DNA of 64,000 nucleotides, taken from positions 1,550,001 to 1,614,000 of the forward strand of contig OY763490.2 of NCBI GenBank assembly GCA_963667505.2, read 5' to 3'. The notes beneath the pieces were generated by a model. It was given only the letters and a program-made list of their open reading frames with translations, was not told the DNA's origin and searched no databases. The position numbers and the translations under genes are program-made. Position 1 is the stretch's first letter. Every line of letters begins with the position of its first letter. This DNA is from Aldehydirespirator sp963667505. GTDB lineage: Bacteria; Actinomycetota; Acidimicrobiia; Acidimicrobiales; Aldehydirespiratoraceae. Shown here one piece after another: positions 43,360-52,276 of the stretch.

Positions 43360-43424
43360 TGTAGGACGGTCGCGAGCAGGCCAAGCCAGCGGGCCACAGA
43401 GACGCGGCGACCGCGGGCGGGATG

Positions 43425-43497
43425 CTGGCCGGGCAGGACTCGAACCTGCAACATCCGGAGCCAAAGTCCGACGTTCTGCCAGTTGAACTACCGGCCA
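43425..43497 (-). tRNA. tRNA-Gln (anticodon TTG)
   Basis: Minus strand: acceptor TGGCCGG pairs with CCGGCCA, discriminator G; D arm with AGTTCAACTGGCAGA; anticodon loop CTTTGGC (TTG); TPsiC arm GCAGGTTCGAGTCCTGC. CCA is not encoded. Confidence 0.94.
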
Positions 43498-43519
43498 CCG
43501 CCCCGCCGCCCTAGACGGC

Positions 43520-43560
43520 GAGCGCCCCGCCCACCATAGCGGGCCGGGCGGGAAGCGCTC
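43520..43560. other. Strong stem-loop between tRNA-Gln and bS22
   Basis: GAGCGCCCCGCCC (43520-43532) pairs with GGGCGGG-AA-GCGCTC (43546-43560), giving 13 base pairs with an AA bulge and a 13-nt loop. It lies in the divergent region upstream of both genes, so it is not their terminator; it could end antisense read-through from ispE. No poly-T is present. Confidence 0.55.
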
Positions 43561-43636
43561 CTCCGCGCACTCCGTGGAGTTGCCCGCAGCGCCGGACTGC
43601 ATGATGGAGCGCGGCTGCCTGTAGGGTTCCCCCTCT

Positions 43637-43729
43637 GTGGGATCGCTCATCAAGAAGCGGCGCAAGCGCATGCGCAAGAAGAAGCACAAGAAGATGCTTC
43701 GGCGCACCCGTCATCAGCGTCGCAAGTAG
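43637..43729 (+). CDS. 30S ribosomal protein bS22 (AURKAIP1/COX24 domain)
   Basis: 30 aa from GTG 43637: MGSLIKKRRKRMRKKKHKK followed by MLRRTRHQRRK. This very basic peptide matches actinobacterial bS22 almost position for position (GSVIKKRRKRM...KLLRRTR..RRK). It binds 16S rRNA near the decoding region. Too short for most gene finders. AGGG lies seven bases ahead of the start in GTAGGGTTCCC. Confidence 0.85.
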   Translation: MGSLIKKRRKRMRKKKHKKMLRRTRHQRRK

Positions 43730-43813
43730 CCGTAGGCGCGAGCCCGTTCGCACCGGCTGCTGAGGGCGGTCAGGCCCGTCGATTGCGGGGGCTCGATCGC
43801 TGCGCACTCGGCC

Positions 43814-44581
43814 TCATGGACCCGCACCCAAGTGACCGGGTCCTGGCGGCCCGGCCGACCGAGCGACGGTAGCCGTCACCACCCGGCGGGGCCCGGGATG
43901 GTCGCCCGGCACGAACCAGGTGCTGCCGCTGCCCGCCAGCCGGGGTGTGTGCCCGCTGGCGTCTCCCAGCTCGTCGCGCCAGCGGGCCAGTTCCGGGGCC
44001 ACCTTGAGCGCGGCCGGCTCCAAGTCGTTTCCGTGCGCGCCGCTCGGGCCGCCCAGGTCGTCCCAGGCCGCGTAGACGGCCGCGGTGGGACAGGCGACCG
44101 GCGCGAGCATCAGCGTGAACCGCTCCCGCACGTACGGCAGCGGCTCGATGATCTCGCCGATGCCGCCCACCCGGGCCCGTCCGCCGACGAGGCAGAAGGG
44201 AACATCGCCGCCGAGCGCGATCGCCCGCGAGGCGTCGGTGAGGCCGGCCCAGCGCAGGACGGCCGCCGCGTCGGCCGAGCCGCCGCCGAGGCCCCCTCCC
44301 ATGGGGATGCGCTTGCGCACGGTCACCGCGGCGTGGCACCCGGCCGCGGCCAGCGCTCTCAGCACGAGATTGTCGGCCGGGCCGGGCGTCCCGGCGAGAT
44401 CGCGACCCGACTCGTCGAGCATCCGGACGCTGGACGGTCCTGCGCTCCGGTCGACGATCCGCAGGTCGTCGCCGAAGTCGAGCGCGGTCATCTCGGCATC
44501 GAGCTCGTGATAGCCGTCGTCTCGAACCCCGACGATGCGAAGGCTCAGAGTCAGCTTGGCGGGGGCGAACACCTCTACCAC
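43814..44581 (-). CDS. ispE: 4-diphosphocytidyl-2-C-methyl-D-erythritol kinase
   Basis: 255 aa. GHMP kinase: VFAPAKLTLSLRIVGVRDDGYHELDAEM with the substrate Lys, ATP loop IPMGGGLGGGSADAAAVLRW, LGGDVPFCLVGGRARVGG, and LAGSGSTWFV near the C-terminus. The end (after residue 225) is shorter and Gly/Pro-rich. MEP pathway step 4 for isoprenoids. In other actinobacteria it directly follows rsmA; here a CoxL gene on the opposite strand separates them. Confidence 0.93.
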   Translation of the reverse strand: MVEVFAPAKLTLSLRIVGVRDDGYHELDAEMTALDFGDDLRIVDRSAGPSSVRMLDESGRDLAGTPGPADNLVLRALAAAGCHAAVTVRKRIPMGGGLGGGSADAAAVLRWAGLTDASRAIALGGDVPFCLVGGRARVGGIGEIIEPLPYVRERFTLMLAPVACPTAAVYAAWDDLGGPSGAHGNDLEPAALKVAPELARWRDELGDASGHTPRLAGSGSTWFVPGDHPGPRRVVTATVARSAGPPGPGHLGAGP

Positions 44582-44687
44582 CGCGACGAAGCTAGTGGCC
44601 CGCCCGGCGGCCTCCGGAGTTTGGAATGAGCCCCGGCCGGGCCGTTACAGTTCCGGGCCTGTCCGCCGTTCGTCGAAGGAGGACGAG

Positions 44688-46991
44688 GTGCAGTCAGGAT
44701 CGTTCATGGGCAACGCCGTGCTCCGCCGAGAGGACCCCGGCCTTCTCACCGGCGCGGCCCGCTACGTCGGCGACATGGCCCCTCCCGGAACGGCTCATCT
44801 GGCGTTCGTCCGCTCGGTGATGGCCCATGCCGACATCGTCGCGATGTCGGTCGAGGCCGCCCGAGAGGCGCCGGGCGTGGTCGGCGTCTACACCGCCGCG
44901 GACCTCGACCTCGTGCCCCTGCGGGCGTTCCCATTGTTCCCGCCGTCGCTGGACCGGCACCCGCTGGCCGACAAGGCCCGCTACGTCGGCGATCCCCTCG
45001 CGGTGGTGGTGGCTGAGAGCCAAGCCGCCGCGGCGGACGCCGCGGAGCTCGTGGAGGTCGACTACGAGCCGCAGCCGGCGCTGATCGACCCGTTCGAGGC
45101 GCTCGACAACGACTCGCTGATCGTGCTGGAGCCACACGGGACCAACCTGGCCATGAACTTCGACTCGGCCGCGGACCCCGCGTTGATGCAAGGTCACGAC
45201 CTGACCGTCTCAAGCCGTGTCGTCAGCCCGCGGATGGCCGGCGCGCCCATCGAGTGCTCGGCGGTGCTGGCCGCGCCCAGTCGCGGCCCCGAGGGGGGGC
45301 TGACCCTGTGGTGCAGTTCTCAGAGGCCCCACGAGGTGCGCGACCAGGTCGCGGCCAGCCTCGGCGAGGATCCCGAGCGGGTGCGGGTCGTCGCGCCGGC
45401 CGTCGGGGGCGGATTCGGCCCGAAGGCCGCCGCGTGCCCCGAGTTCATGGTGGCCGCCTGGCTCGCCCGCCGTCTCGACCGGCCCGTCCGATGGGTCGAG
45501 ACCCGCAGCGAGAACCTGGTCAACATGGTGCAGGGCCGCGACCAAGTCCACGACGTCGAGCTGGGGCTGACCCGCGACGGTGCCTTTCGCTGGCTGCGGG
45601 TGAGGTGCACGGCCAATGCGGGCGCCTACCCGGGCATCGGCGCGTTCCTGCCCTTCTTCACCATGATGATGGCCTCGGGGCCCTATCGCATCGGCGCGGT
45701 CTCCTACGAGGCGCGGTCGGCCATCACCAACACCACTCCGGTGGCCGCGCTGAGGGGCGCGGGGCGCCCCGAGGCGACGGTCACGCTGGAGCGAGTCATC
45801 GACCTGGCCGCGGCCGAGCTGGCGATGGACCCCGCCGAGTTGCGACGGCGGAACCTGCTCGCTGCCGAGGACTTCCCGCTCACCACGCCCACCGGCGCCA
45901 ACATGGACTCCGGCGACTATCGCCGGGCGCTCGACCTGGCCCTCCGAACGGCCGGGTACGACGAGTTGAGGGCCGAACAGAGCCGCCGCCGGGCCGTCCA
46001 CGACCGCAAGCTGCTCGGAATCGGCGTGTCGGCCTACGTCGAGGTCACTGCGGTCGGCCTGCATCAGGAGTACGGATCGGTCGCCGTCGAGCTCGACGGA
46101 ACGGTCACCGCCCGGATCGGCACGGCCTCCCACGGCCAAGGCCACGCCACCGCCTACTCCCAGATCCTCGGCGAGGTCCTCGGAGTGCCTCCCGAGCAGG
46201 TGCGCATCCTCCAAAGCGACACCGCGGAGGTGCCTCGGGGCACGGGCACGGTGGCGTCACGGTCGCTGCAGATCGGCGGCAGCGCGGTGTGGACGGCCGC
46301 CCAAGAGGTGCTCGACAAGGCGCGGCGCCTGGCTGCCGGCCTGTTGGAGGCCGACATCGACGACATCGTGGTCGCCCCCGGCGGGCTGGGCGTGGCCGGC
46401 GTCCCGGCCCGGGCGTTGTCCTGGGCCGAACTGGCTGCGGCCGCCGGGCGCGACGCGCGGCCCGAGGGGATCGAGCCAGGAGGGCTGGCCGCGGAGACCG
46501 ACTTCGACCAGGGCAACTCCAGCTTCCCGTTCGGCGCCCACGTCTCGGTGGTCGAGATCGACTCCGACACGGGCGACACCCGGGTGCTCCGCCATGTGGC
46601 GGTGGACGACTGCGGCCGCATTCTCAACCCTCTGCTCGTGACCGGCCAAGTGCACGGAGGCGTCGCCACCGGCATCGCCCAAGCCTTGTACGAGCACGCG
46701 ACCTACGACGAGCACGGCAACCCCCGCAACACCAACTTCGCCGACTACGCGATACCGGCCGCGTCGGAGCTGCCCCGCTTCGAGACGGCCCACACCGAGA
46801 CGCCGAGCCCGCACAATCCGCTCGGCGCCAAGGGCATCGGCGAGTCGGGCACCATCGGCTCCACTCCGGCCGTGCAGTCAGCGGTCCTCGACGCCCTCGC
46901 GCCGCTCGGGATCAAGCGCCTGGACATGCCGTTCACGCCCCAGAAGGTGTGGAGGGCCATCGCCGAGGCGGAGCGCCGAGCCGCGTCCTAG
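44688..46991 (+). CDS. CoxL-like molybdopterin-binding subunit (form II type) of a Mo-hydroxylase
   Basis: 767 aa from GTG 44688 with AAGGAGG five bases upstream; ATG 44706 lies six codons later. Aldehyde oxidase/xanthine dehydrogenase a/b-hammerhead domain (RYVGDMAPPGTAHLAFVRS, YVGDPLAVVVAE), then Mo-cofactor domains: VRVVAPAVGGGFGPKAA, VAALRGAGRPEAT, ATASHGQGHATAYSQILG, HNPLGAKGIGESGTIGS with the catalytic Glu. The active-site loop reads LRGAGR, as in form II CoxL, not YxCSFR of true CO dehydrogenase. The FAD and Fe-S subunits are not adjacent. Confidence 0.88.
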   Translation: MQSGSFMGNAVLRREDPGLLTGAARYVGDMAPPGTAHLAFVRSVMAHADIVAMSVEAAREAPGVVGVYTAADLDLVPLRAFPLFPPSLDRHPLADKARYVGDPLAVVVAESQAAAADAAELVEVDYEPQPALIDPFEALDNDSLIVLEPHGTNLAMNFDSAADPALMQGHDLTVSSRVVSPRMAGAPIECSAVLAAPSRGPEGGLTLWCSSQRPHEVRDQVAASLGEDPERVRVVAPAVGGGFGPKAAACPEFMVAAWLARRLDRPVRWVETRSENLVNMVQGRDQVHDVELGLTRDGAFRWLRVRCTANAGAYPGIGAFLPFFTMMMASGPYRIGAVSYEARSAITNTTPVAALRGAGRPEATVTLERVIDLAAAELAMDPAELRRRNLLAAEDFPLTTPTGANMDSGDYRRALDLALRTAGYDELRAEQSRRRAVHDRKLLGIGVSAYVEVTAVGLHQEYGSVAVELDGTVTARIGTASHGQGHATAYSQILGEVLGVPPEQVRILQSDTAEVPRGTGTVASRSLQIGGSAVWTAAQEVLDKARRLAAGLLEADIDDIVVAPGGLGVAGVPARALSWAELAAAAGRDARPEGIEPGGLAAETDFDQGNSSFPFGAHVSVVEIDSDTGDTRVLRHVAVDDCGRILNPLLVTGQVHGGVATGIAQALYEHATYDEHGNPRNTNFADYAIPAASELPRFETAHTETPSPHNPLGAKGIGESGTIGSTPAVQSAVLDALAPLGIKRLDMPFTPQKVWRAIAEAERRAAS

Positions 46992-47839
46992 CCGCCGCCC
47001 GCGGCCTGGGCCAGGCCGGTCCACTGTCGGAGGGAGAGCTCCTCGGGCCGGCTGGTGGGCTCGACGCCGACTCGCTCGAAGTCGGCTGGACCGACGAGAC
47101 CGGCTAGCGAGCGACGCACCATCTTCCGCCTCTGGCCGAACCCGGCCCGCAGCAGGTCCTCGAAGCGAGCCTCGGCGGAGGGGACCAGAGAGGGCACCGA
47201 GGCGCTCCGGTGACGGTCGATCCTGACGACCACCGACTGCACCTCGGGCTGCGGGTAGAAGGCCCACGGACCGACTTCTGCCACCAACTCGGCGGTGCCG
47301 GCCCGTTCCACCAGCACGCTCGGGATTCCCCGCGCCCTCGATCCGGCCGGCGCGGCCAGCCGCTCCCCGGCCTCGCGCTGCACCATGATCACCATGGTCT
47401 CGACGGCCGGCACGTCCCTGAGCAGGTCGAGAAGCAGCGGAGTGGCGATGTTGTAGGGCAGGTTGGCGACGAGCGTCCATCGCGAGCCCCCGGCGAGCAG
47501 AGCACCGAAATCGATGTCGTTGACGTCGTCCTCGACCACCTCCACGGTGGTGCCGCGCAGCGTGTGCCCCAGCGCTTCGGCACACCGCCGGTCGACTTCC
47601 ACGGCCAGCACGTCCGCGCCGGTCTCGACTAGGGCCAGCGTCAGAGATCCGAGGCCCGCGCCGATCTCCAGGACCCGGTCGCCGGGTCCGACGCCGCTGA
47701 TGCGGGCGATGCGTCGTACCGTTTCGGGGTCGACCACGAAGTGCTGCCCCAACGACCGGCGAGGAGACACTCCGAACCGGGTCAGAAGCGCCCGCAGCTC
47801 CGACTGCGTGTGCGTCAGCGGGGCAGCCTCTTGCCGCAC
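46988..47839 (-). CDS. rsmA: 16S rRNA dimethyladenosine transferase RsmA
   Basis: 283 aa from GTG 47839, overlapping the rpf end; a CTG at 47818 would match the usual start better. SRRSLGQHF-like segment SPRRSLGQHFVVDPETV, SAM loop VLEIGAGLGSLTLALVE, DVNDIDF, and NLPYNIATPLLL (NLPY catalytic motif), VQREAGERL, PQPEVQSVVVRI. Dimethylates two adenines of 16S helix 45. Its stop overlaps the coxL-like stop by four bases on the opposite strand. Confidence 0.93.
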   Translation of the reverse strand: MRQEAAPLTHTQSELRALLTRFGVSPRRSLGQHFVVDPETVRRIARISGVGPGDRVLEIGAGLGSLTLALVETGADVLAVEVDRRCAEALGHTLRGTTVEVVEDDVNDIDFGALLAGGSRWTLVANLPYNIATPLLLDLLRDVPAVETMVIMVQREAGERLAAPAGSRARGIPSVLVERAGTAELVAEVGPWAFYPQPEVQSVVVRIDRHRSASVPSLVPSAEARFEDLLRAGFGQRRKMVRRSLAGLVGPADFERVGVEPTSRPEELSLRQWTGLAQAAGGG

Positions 47840-48594
47840 ACGGGCCAGGGGTTCCAGCCGTTTATCTCGTAGAGCTTGTAGGCCATCTTGTCCTGGTCGC
47901 CGGGCGCCGCCTTCGCCGGGTCGACGCCGACCAGTGCGGGGTAGTGCATTCCGGCTACCCAGTCCCAGGTCCGGACCGAGAACTGATAGGCGCCCCTGTA
48001 CTGACCGGTCGGGTTGAGGGCCTCGTAGTTCTGCTTCGACTCGCACTCGCGCAGGGCGTGCCACTGCTCCTCCGTAGTCCCCTCCGGCAGGCCGCCGTCG
48101 TCGGCCTCATCAGCGACGGTCGTGGGAGGCGGCTCAGTCGTCGTCGGCGGCTCAGTCGTCGTGGGAGGCGGCTCAGTCGTCGTCGGCGGCACCGTCGTCG
48201 TGGGAGGCTCGGTCGTCGTGGGCGGCGGCTCTGTCGTCGTGGGAGGCACCGTCGTCGTGGGAGGCACCGTCGTCGTTGAGGCCCGCTCCTCCTCAAGCCT
48301 TGCTTCGCTTGCCAGCCGCTCGGCTCGGTCTATCGCCTCCAGGCGGGCTCGACGGCGGGCCTCGCTCCACTCCCGGGCCCGGGCCGCGAAGTCCTCCACG
48401 TCCACCACCGCGCCCGGATCGACATCGGGCAGCGGAGCGGTCTGCGCCCGTGCCGGGGCCGCCATCGAAGCGACCAAGGCCAGCGGGGCCACCACCATCG
48501 AGACGACCACAGTGGCCGCGGCCCCCGCCCGCGAGGAGGCCACGGATGCCCCGGCCAACGTTGCCCGTCGGGCCCGACGCTCTCTAGCAGGCAT
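47815..48594 (-). CDS. Resuscitation-promoting factor-like transglycosylase
   Basis: 259 aa. Long signal peptide (hydrophobic TVVVSMVVAPLALVASMAAPARA), then an Arg/Glu helix (residues ~65-105), a Thr/Pro repeat region (TTTVPPTTTEPPPTTTEPP and on to ~160), and a C-terminal Rpf domain: TEEQWHALRECESKQNY with the catalytic Glu, NPTGQYRGAYQFSVRTWDW, and a second Cys in PVCGK. Cleaves peptidoglycan and promotes exit from dormancy. Located between tatD and rsmA as rpfB is in Mycobacterium, but without its DUF348/G5 domains. Confidence 0.88.
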   Translation of the reverse strand: MPARERRARRATLAGASVASSRAGAAATVVVSMVVAPLALVASMAAPARAQTAPLPDVDPGAVVDVEDFAARAREWSEARRRARLEAIDRAERLASEARLEEERASTTTVPPTTTVPPTTTEPPPTTTEPPTTTVPPTTTEPPPTTTEPPTTTEPPPTTVADEADDGGLPEGTTEEQWHALRECESKQNYEALNPTGQYRGAYQFSVRTWDWVAGMHYPALVGVDPAKAAPGDQDKMAYKLYEINGWNPWPVCGKRLPR

Positions 48595-49360
48595 CGCCGT
48601 TCAGGCCGCCACCGAGGTCGAGGCCGTAGAACTCCAGCGTCGTCGAGAAGGTCGCGGCCTCCACATCGTCGATGGCGACGCCCTTGGCCTCGGCTACCGA
48701 CGCTCCGACGACGGCCACGAGGGCGGGACGGTTCCGGCGGCCCCGATGGGGCACCGGGGCCAGGAACGGGCTGTCGGTCTCGACCAATAGGCGCTTCAAG
48801 GGGCAGGCCCGGGCCGCCTCCCTGACCTCCTCTGCCTTCGGGAAGGTGATGATCCCGGAGAACGACAGGAGCGCTCCCCGGCTCAGGCACTCGTCGGCCT
48901 CCTGAGGACCGCCGGTGAAGCAGTGCATCACCGTCCGGTCCGGAACGCCCTCGCGGTCGAGCACCGCGAAGGTGTCGTCCCAAGCCGATCGCGAGTGCAC
49001 CACCAAGGGCAGGGCGCGCCGGTTGGCCAGCTCGACTTGGGCCGCGAACACGTCGCGCTGGACCGGCCTCGGCGAGTGGTCGTAGTGGTAGTCGAGGCCG
49101 GCCTCGCCGACCGCCACCACCTCAGGCCGGTCCAGCAGTTCGTCCAAGCCGTCGGCGCCCTCCGACGCCTCGTGGGGATGGACTCCGGCCGTGGACCACA
49201 CTCCGTCGTGGCCCGCCGCCACCTGCGCCGCTCGAAGCGATCCGGCAACGTCGGTGCCGACGTTGATCAGGACTTCGACTCCGGCGGCGCGAGCGTCGGC
49301 CACCACCGGCGCGGCCTCGTCGCCGAAAGGAAGATGGCAGTGCTGGTCGGCCCAGGCCAT
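48584..49360 (-). CDS. tatD: TatD family metal-dependent deoxyribonuclease
   Basis: 258 aa from ATG 49360; the open frame upstream overlaps metG and is not homologous. Metal ligands: ADQHCHLPF (HxH), VAVGEAGLDYHYDH (Glu), LVVHSRSAWDD, VMHCFTGGPQEAD, LLVETDSPFLAPVPHRGRRN (Asp). 3'-5' exonuclease or D-aminoacyl-like activities are reported for the family. Overlaps the rpf start by 11 bases. Confidence 0.93.
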   Translation of the reverse strand: MAWADQHCHLPFGDEAAPVVADARAAGVEVLINVGTDVAGSLRAAQVAAGHDGVWSTAGVHPHEASEGADGLDELLDRPEVVAVGEAGLDYHYDHSPRPVQRDVFAAQVELANRRALPLVVHSRSAWDDTFAVLDREGVPDRTVMHCFTGGPQEADECLSRGALLSFSGIITFPKAEEVREAARACPLKRLLVETDSPFLAPVPHRGRRNRPALVAVVGASVAEAKGVAIDDVEAATFSTTLEFYGLDLGGGLNGDAC

Positions 49361-49377
49361 GGGAACTCTCAGCCCCT

Positions 49378-51021
49378 TCAGCCTGCCGCGGCCAGATCCA
49401 GCGCGTCGATGTCGACCTTCGCGAACAGGGGCGACGGCTTGGACATCCGCAGCCCGACGGGAATCGGCGGACGCCGCCATGTGTCCACTGCCCCGAACAG
49501 GCGGTCGAGGGCCGCGGTGGAGAACGGCAGGTAGGGCGCCAGGGCCGTCCGCACGCCCGCCACGGCCTCCAGCGCAGTGACCAGCACCTCCGCGGCCCGA
49601 CCGGGATCAGAGGAGGCCAGCTTCCAGGGCTCGGTGGCGTTGAGGTAGGCGTTCACCCGGCCCGCCGCCTCCATTCCCGTGCGCAGGCCGGCCCGCAGTT
49701 CCACGCGTTCGATGCGCTCGCCGGCCTCGACGATGGCGTCGTCCACCGATTCCAGCAGTGACAGGTCCTCGGATGGGCGCGGGCCGACCTCCGGCACCGT
49801 GCCGGAGAGGGCGGACTGGGCCATCGACAGGACTCTGTTCACGAGATTTCCCCAAGTGGCGACCAGTTCGTCATTGATGCGGCGGGAAATCTCCTCGATG
49901 GACACCTCGGTGTCGGCGTGCTCAGGCAGCGCGGCCGCCAGGGCGTAGCGCAGTGCGTCAGGCTCGAAGAGCCTCAGGCCTACGTCGATGGTGAGGCCGA
50001 CGCCTCGGCCGGCCGCCATCTTGGCGCCGGAGAAGGTGACGTACTGGTTGGCGGGCACATCGTCGGGAAGGTGCAGCCCGCCGTAGCCCATCAGCTGAGC
50101 GGGCCACAGCAGGCAGTGGAACGGGATGTTGTCCTTGCCCACGAAGTACACGTGCCTGGAGTCGTCGTTGTCCCACCATCGTTTCCAGGCGTCGGGCTCG
50201 CCCCGTCGGTCGGCCCACTCCTTGGACGCCGACAGGTAGCCGATCACCGCGTCGTACCAGACGTAGATGCGCTTGCCCTCGCCGAGGTCGTCCACCGGGA
50301 GCTCGACCCCCCAGTCGAGGTCCCGGGTTATGGCCCGGTCTTGGAGCCCCTCGTTGGTCCAGCCCGAGGCGGAGTTGAGCACATGGGGCCGCCAGCCGCG
50401 CCGGGTCTTGAGCCAGGCCGCGATTCTGTCCGTGAAGTCGGAGTACCGGAAGTAGAAGTGCTCGGTGCGGCGCAGTTCCGGCGCGGCGCCGCTGATCTTG
50501 GAGCGGGGCTCGATCAGGTCGGTGGCGTCGAGGGTGGTGCCACAGTGCTCGCACTGGTCGCCGCGGGCCTGGTCGAAGCGGCAGTGCGGGCAGGTGCCCT
50601 CGATGTACCGGTCCGGCAGGAAGCGCTGTCCGACCGGGTCGTAGTATTGCTCGGAGATCCGCCGGTCTATGTGGCCGTTGCGGAGCTGCACCATGAACAT
50701 GTCCTGGGTCACGGCGGCGTGGTTGGGTGTGCCGGTGGTGGTGAAGAGGTCCCAGGAGATCCCGAGCTGCGCCCACTGGCGGCAGAACTCGGCGTGGTAG
50801 CGCTCGACGATCTCGGCGGGCGTGACGCCCTCGGCATCGGCTCGCACCGTGATCGGCGTGCCGTGCACGTCCGAGCCGCTCACCATCAAGACGTCGTTGC
50901 CGGCCAGACGCTGATAGCGGGCGTAGATGTCGGCGGGCAGGTAGGCCCCGGCCAAGTGACCCAAGTGCCGGCTGCCGGACGCGTAGGGCCACGCCACCGC
51001 GACCAGCACCGGCACCGACAT
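49378..51021 (-). CDS. metG: Methionyl-tRNA synthetase, with altered KMSKS loop
   Basis: 547 aa. Class I motif SRHLGHLAGAYLPADIYARY (HIGH), zinc knuckles CPHCRFDQARGDQCEHC, NEGLQDRAITRDLDWGVELP, IYVWYDAVIGYLSASKEW, GKDNIPFHCLLWPAQLMGYG. The second signature, normally KMSKS, reads GAKMAAGRG in FSGAKMAAGRGVGLTIDVG (around residue 330). The loop is intact in length, so the enzyme may still be active. No C-terminal EMAP-like domain. ATG 51021 has no strong ribosome site. Confidence 0.93.
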   Translation of the reverse strand: MSVPVLVAVAWPYASGSRHLGHLAGAYLPADIYARYQRLAGNDVLMVSGSDVHGTPITVRADAEGVTPAEIVERYHAEFCRQWAQLGISWDLFTTTGTPNHAAVTQDMFMVQLRNGHIDRRISEQYYDPVGQRFLPDRYIEGTCPHCRFDQARGDQCEHCGTTLDATDLIEPRSKISGAAPELRRTEHFYFRYSDFTDRIAAWLKTRRGWRPHVLNSASGWTNEGLQDRAITRDLDWGVELPVDDLGEGKRIYVWYDAVIGYLSASKEWADRRGEPDAWKRWWDNDDSRHVYFVGKDNIPFHCLLWPAQLMGYGGLHLPDDVPANQYVTFSGAKMAAGRGVGLTIDVGLRLFEPDALRYALAAALPEHADTEVSIEEISRRINDELVATWGNLVNRVLSMAQSALSGTVPEVGPRPSEDLSLLESVDDAIVEAGERIERVELRAGLRTGMEAAGRVNAYLNATEPWKLASSDPGRAAEVLVTALEAVAGVRTALAPYLPFSTAALDRLFGAVDTWRRPPIPVGLRMSKPSPLFAKVDIDALDLAAAG

Positions 51022-51113
51022 GTTCCACAGGCTAACGCCGCCTCGAAGCCTCAGCGTTTGGCGCAGCCCGGCTGTGGGCACCGGGCCGTCCGCCTCCGAC
51101 AAGCCCGCCGCGC

Positions 51114-51950
51114 TCAGTCCTGGGGGCCGGAAATGAGGTTGTAGACGCGGCGGCGGGAGACGCCCCGGGAGGTCGCCACCGCGGCTGCGGCGTCGCGTCG
51201 GGTGGTTCCTGCGTCCAGCAGGACGGCTGCGTCGGCAAGCAGTTCGTCGTCGGTGGCTGGGCGCTCGAAGCCGGGCGCGCCTTCGACAACCACGGCCACT
51301 TCGCCGCGGACCGGCGCTCCGGCGGCCCACTCGCACAGTTCTGCAAGGCACCCCCTCACGACCTCCTCGTGCAGTTTGGTCAGCTCGCGGGCCACGGCTG
51401 CCCGGCGATCCGCCCCGCAGGCCGCCGCGAGGTCGTCGAGACAGGCCCGAAGCCGGTGCGGCGACTCGAACAGCACCACGGCGCGCCTCTCCCCCGCGAT
51501 CTCGGCCAGCCGCTGGGACCGGGCCCGGCCCTTGCGAGGCAGGAACCCTTCGAAGGCGTACCGTCCCGCGGCCAGGCCGCTCACGGCCAGCGCAGCCACT
51601 GCGGCCGACGGGCCGGGCACGACCGTCACCTCGTGCCCGGCCGCAATGCAGGCCGCGACCAGACGGTTGCCCGGATCCGAGACTGTCGGCATGCCCGCGT
51701 CGGTGACCAGTGCCACGCGGGCGCCCGACGCGAGCAGTTCGCAGACCTCGGATACGGCCTCCCGCTCGCTGTGCTCGTCCACACGGCGCAGACGTGCGGC
51801 CTGGACACCGGCCCGCTGGAGGAGCCGCCCCGTTCGCCGGGTGTCCTCGCAGCACACCAGGTCGGCCGACGCCAGAGCCTCCACGGCGCGTGGACTCAGG
51901 TCCCCGAGGTTGCCGATCGGGGTTCCGACCAGAACCAGCGATCCGCTCAC
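51114..51950 (-). CDS. rsmI: 16S rRNA 2'-O-methyltransferase RsmI
   Basis: 278 aa. SLVLVGTPIGNLGDLSPRAVEAL, ADLVCCEDTRRTGRLLQ, VALVTDAGMPTVSDPGNRLV, VTVVPGPSAAVAALAVSGL, FEGFLPRKGRARSQRL, VVLFESPHRLRACLDDL. All SAM-site and dimer motifs of RsmI are present. Methylates C1402 of 16S rRNA. The C-terminal HTH-like DAAAAVATSRGVSRRRVYNL is normal for the family. Overlaps the DUF192 gene by 4 nt. Confidence 0.94.
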   Translation of the reverse strand: MSGSLVLVGTPIGNLGDLSPRAVEALASADLVCCEDTRRTGRLLQRAGVQAARLRRVDEHSEREAVSEVCELLASGARVALVTDAGMPTVSDPGNRLVAACIAAGHEVTVVPGPSAAVAALAVSGLAAGRYAFEGFLPRKGRARSQRLAEIAGERRAVVLFESPHRLRACLDDLAAACGADRRAAVARELTKLHEEVVRGCLAELCEWAAGAPVRGEVAVVVEGAPGFERPATDDELLADAAVLLDAGTTRRDAAAAVATSRGVSRRRVYNLISGPQD

Positions 51951-52276
51951 CTGCGGACCTCCAGCTCAACGCCGGGCACTACTCCCCAGCGACAGAAGCT
52001 GCCGGCCTCGGCCTCGATGACCGCCCTCGCCTTGAACACGATGCATCCCACGCGGTTGGGGTGCATCGTCGTCACCCGCAGCACGCGCATCTCGGAGTCG
52101 CAGTGGGCCACGTCGATGGGAAAGCGCATTCCGAACGTGTGCACCGAGCGGGTCCGCTCCAGCAGCAGCGCTCCATCGAGCGCGTCGCGCCCTGACAGGC
52201 CCTTGCGACGGGCCCGTCGGCTCGAGGCGACCTCCAGCGACGCGACCACCCTGTCGCCCGCAACCAGCCAGGCCAT
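51947..52276 (-). CDS. DUF192 family protein
   Basis: 109 aa from ATG 52276; the longer frame to 52345 is not conserved. LEVASSRRARRKGLSGRDALDGALLL, RSVHTFGMRFPIDVAHCD, HPNRVGCIVFKARAVIEAEAGSF match DUF192 (PF02643), a small beta domain of unknown function, often secreted but here without a signal. ATGA overlap with rsmI points to coupled translation. Confidence 0.8.
   Translation of the reverse strand: MAWLVAGDRVVASLEVASSRRARRKGLSGRDALDGALLLERTRSVHTFGMRFPIDVAHCDSEMRVLRVTTMHPNRVGCIVFKARAVIEAEAGSFCRWGVVPGVELEVRR

Noticed and set aside
44688..46991. True CO dehydrogenase large subunit (form I CoxL)
   Set aside because: The active-site loop is LRGAGR rather than YxCSFR, and the other subunits are absent nearby.
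49378..51969. An 863-aa methionyl-tRNA synthetase
   Set aside because: Sequence before ATG 51021 is the shadow of rsmI in another frame; MetRS homology begins at MSVPVLVAVAWPY.
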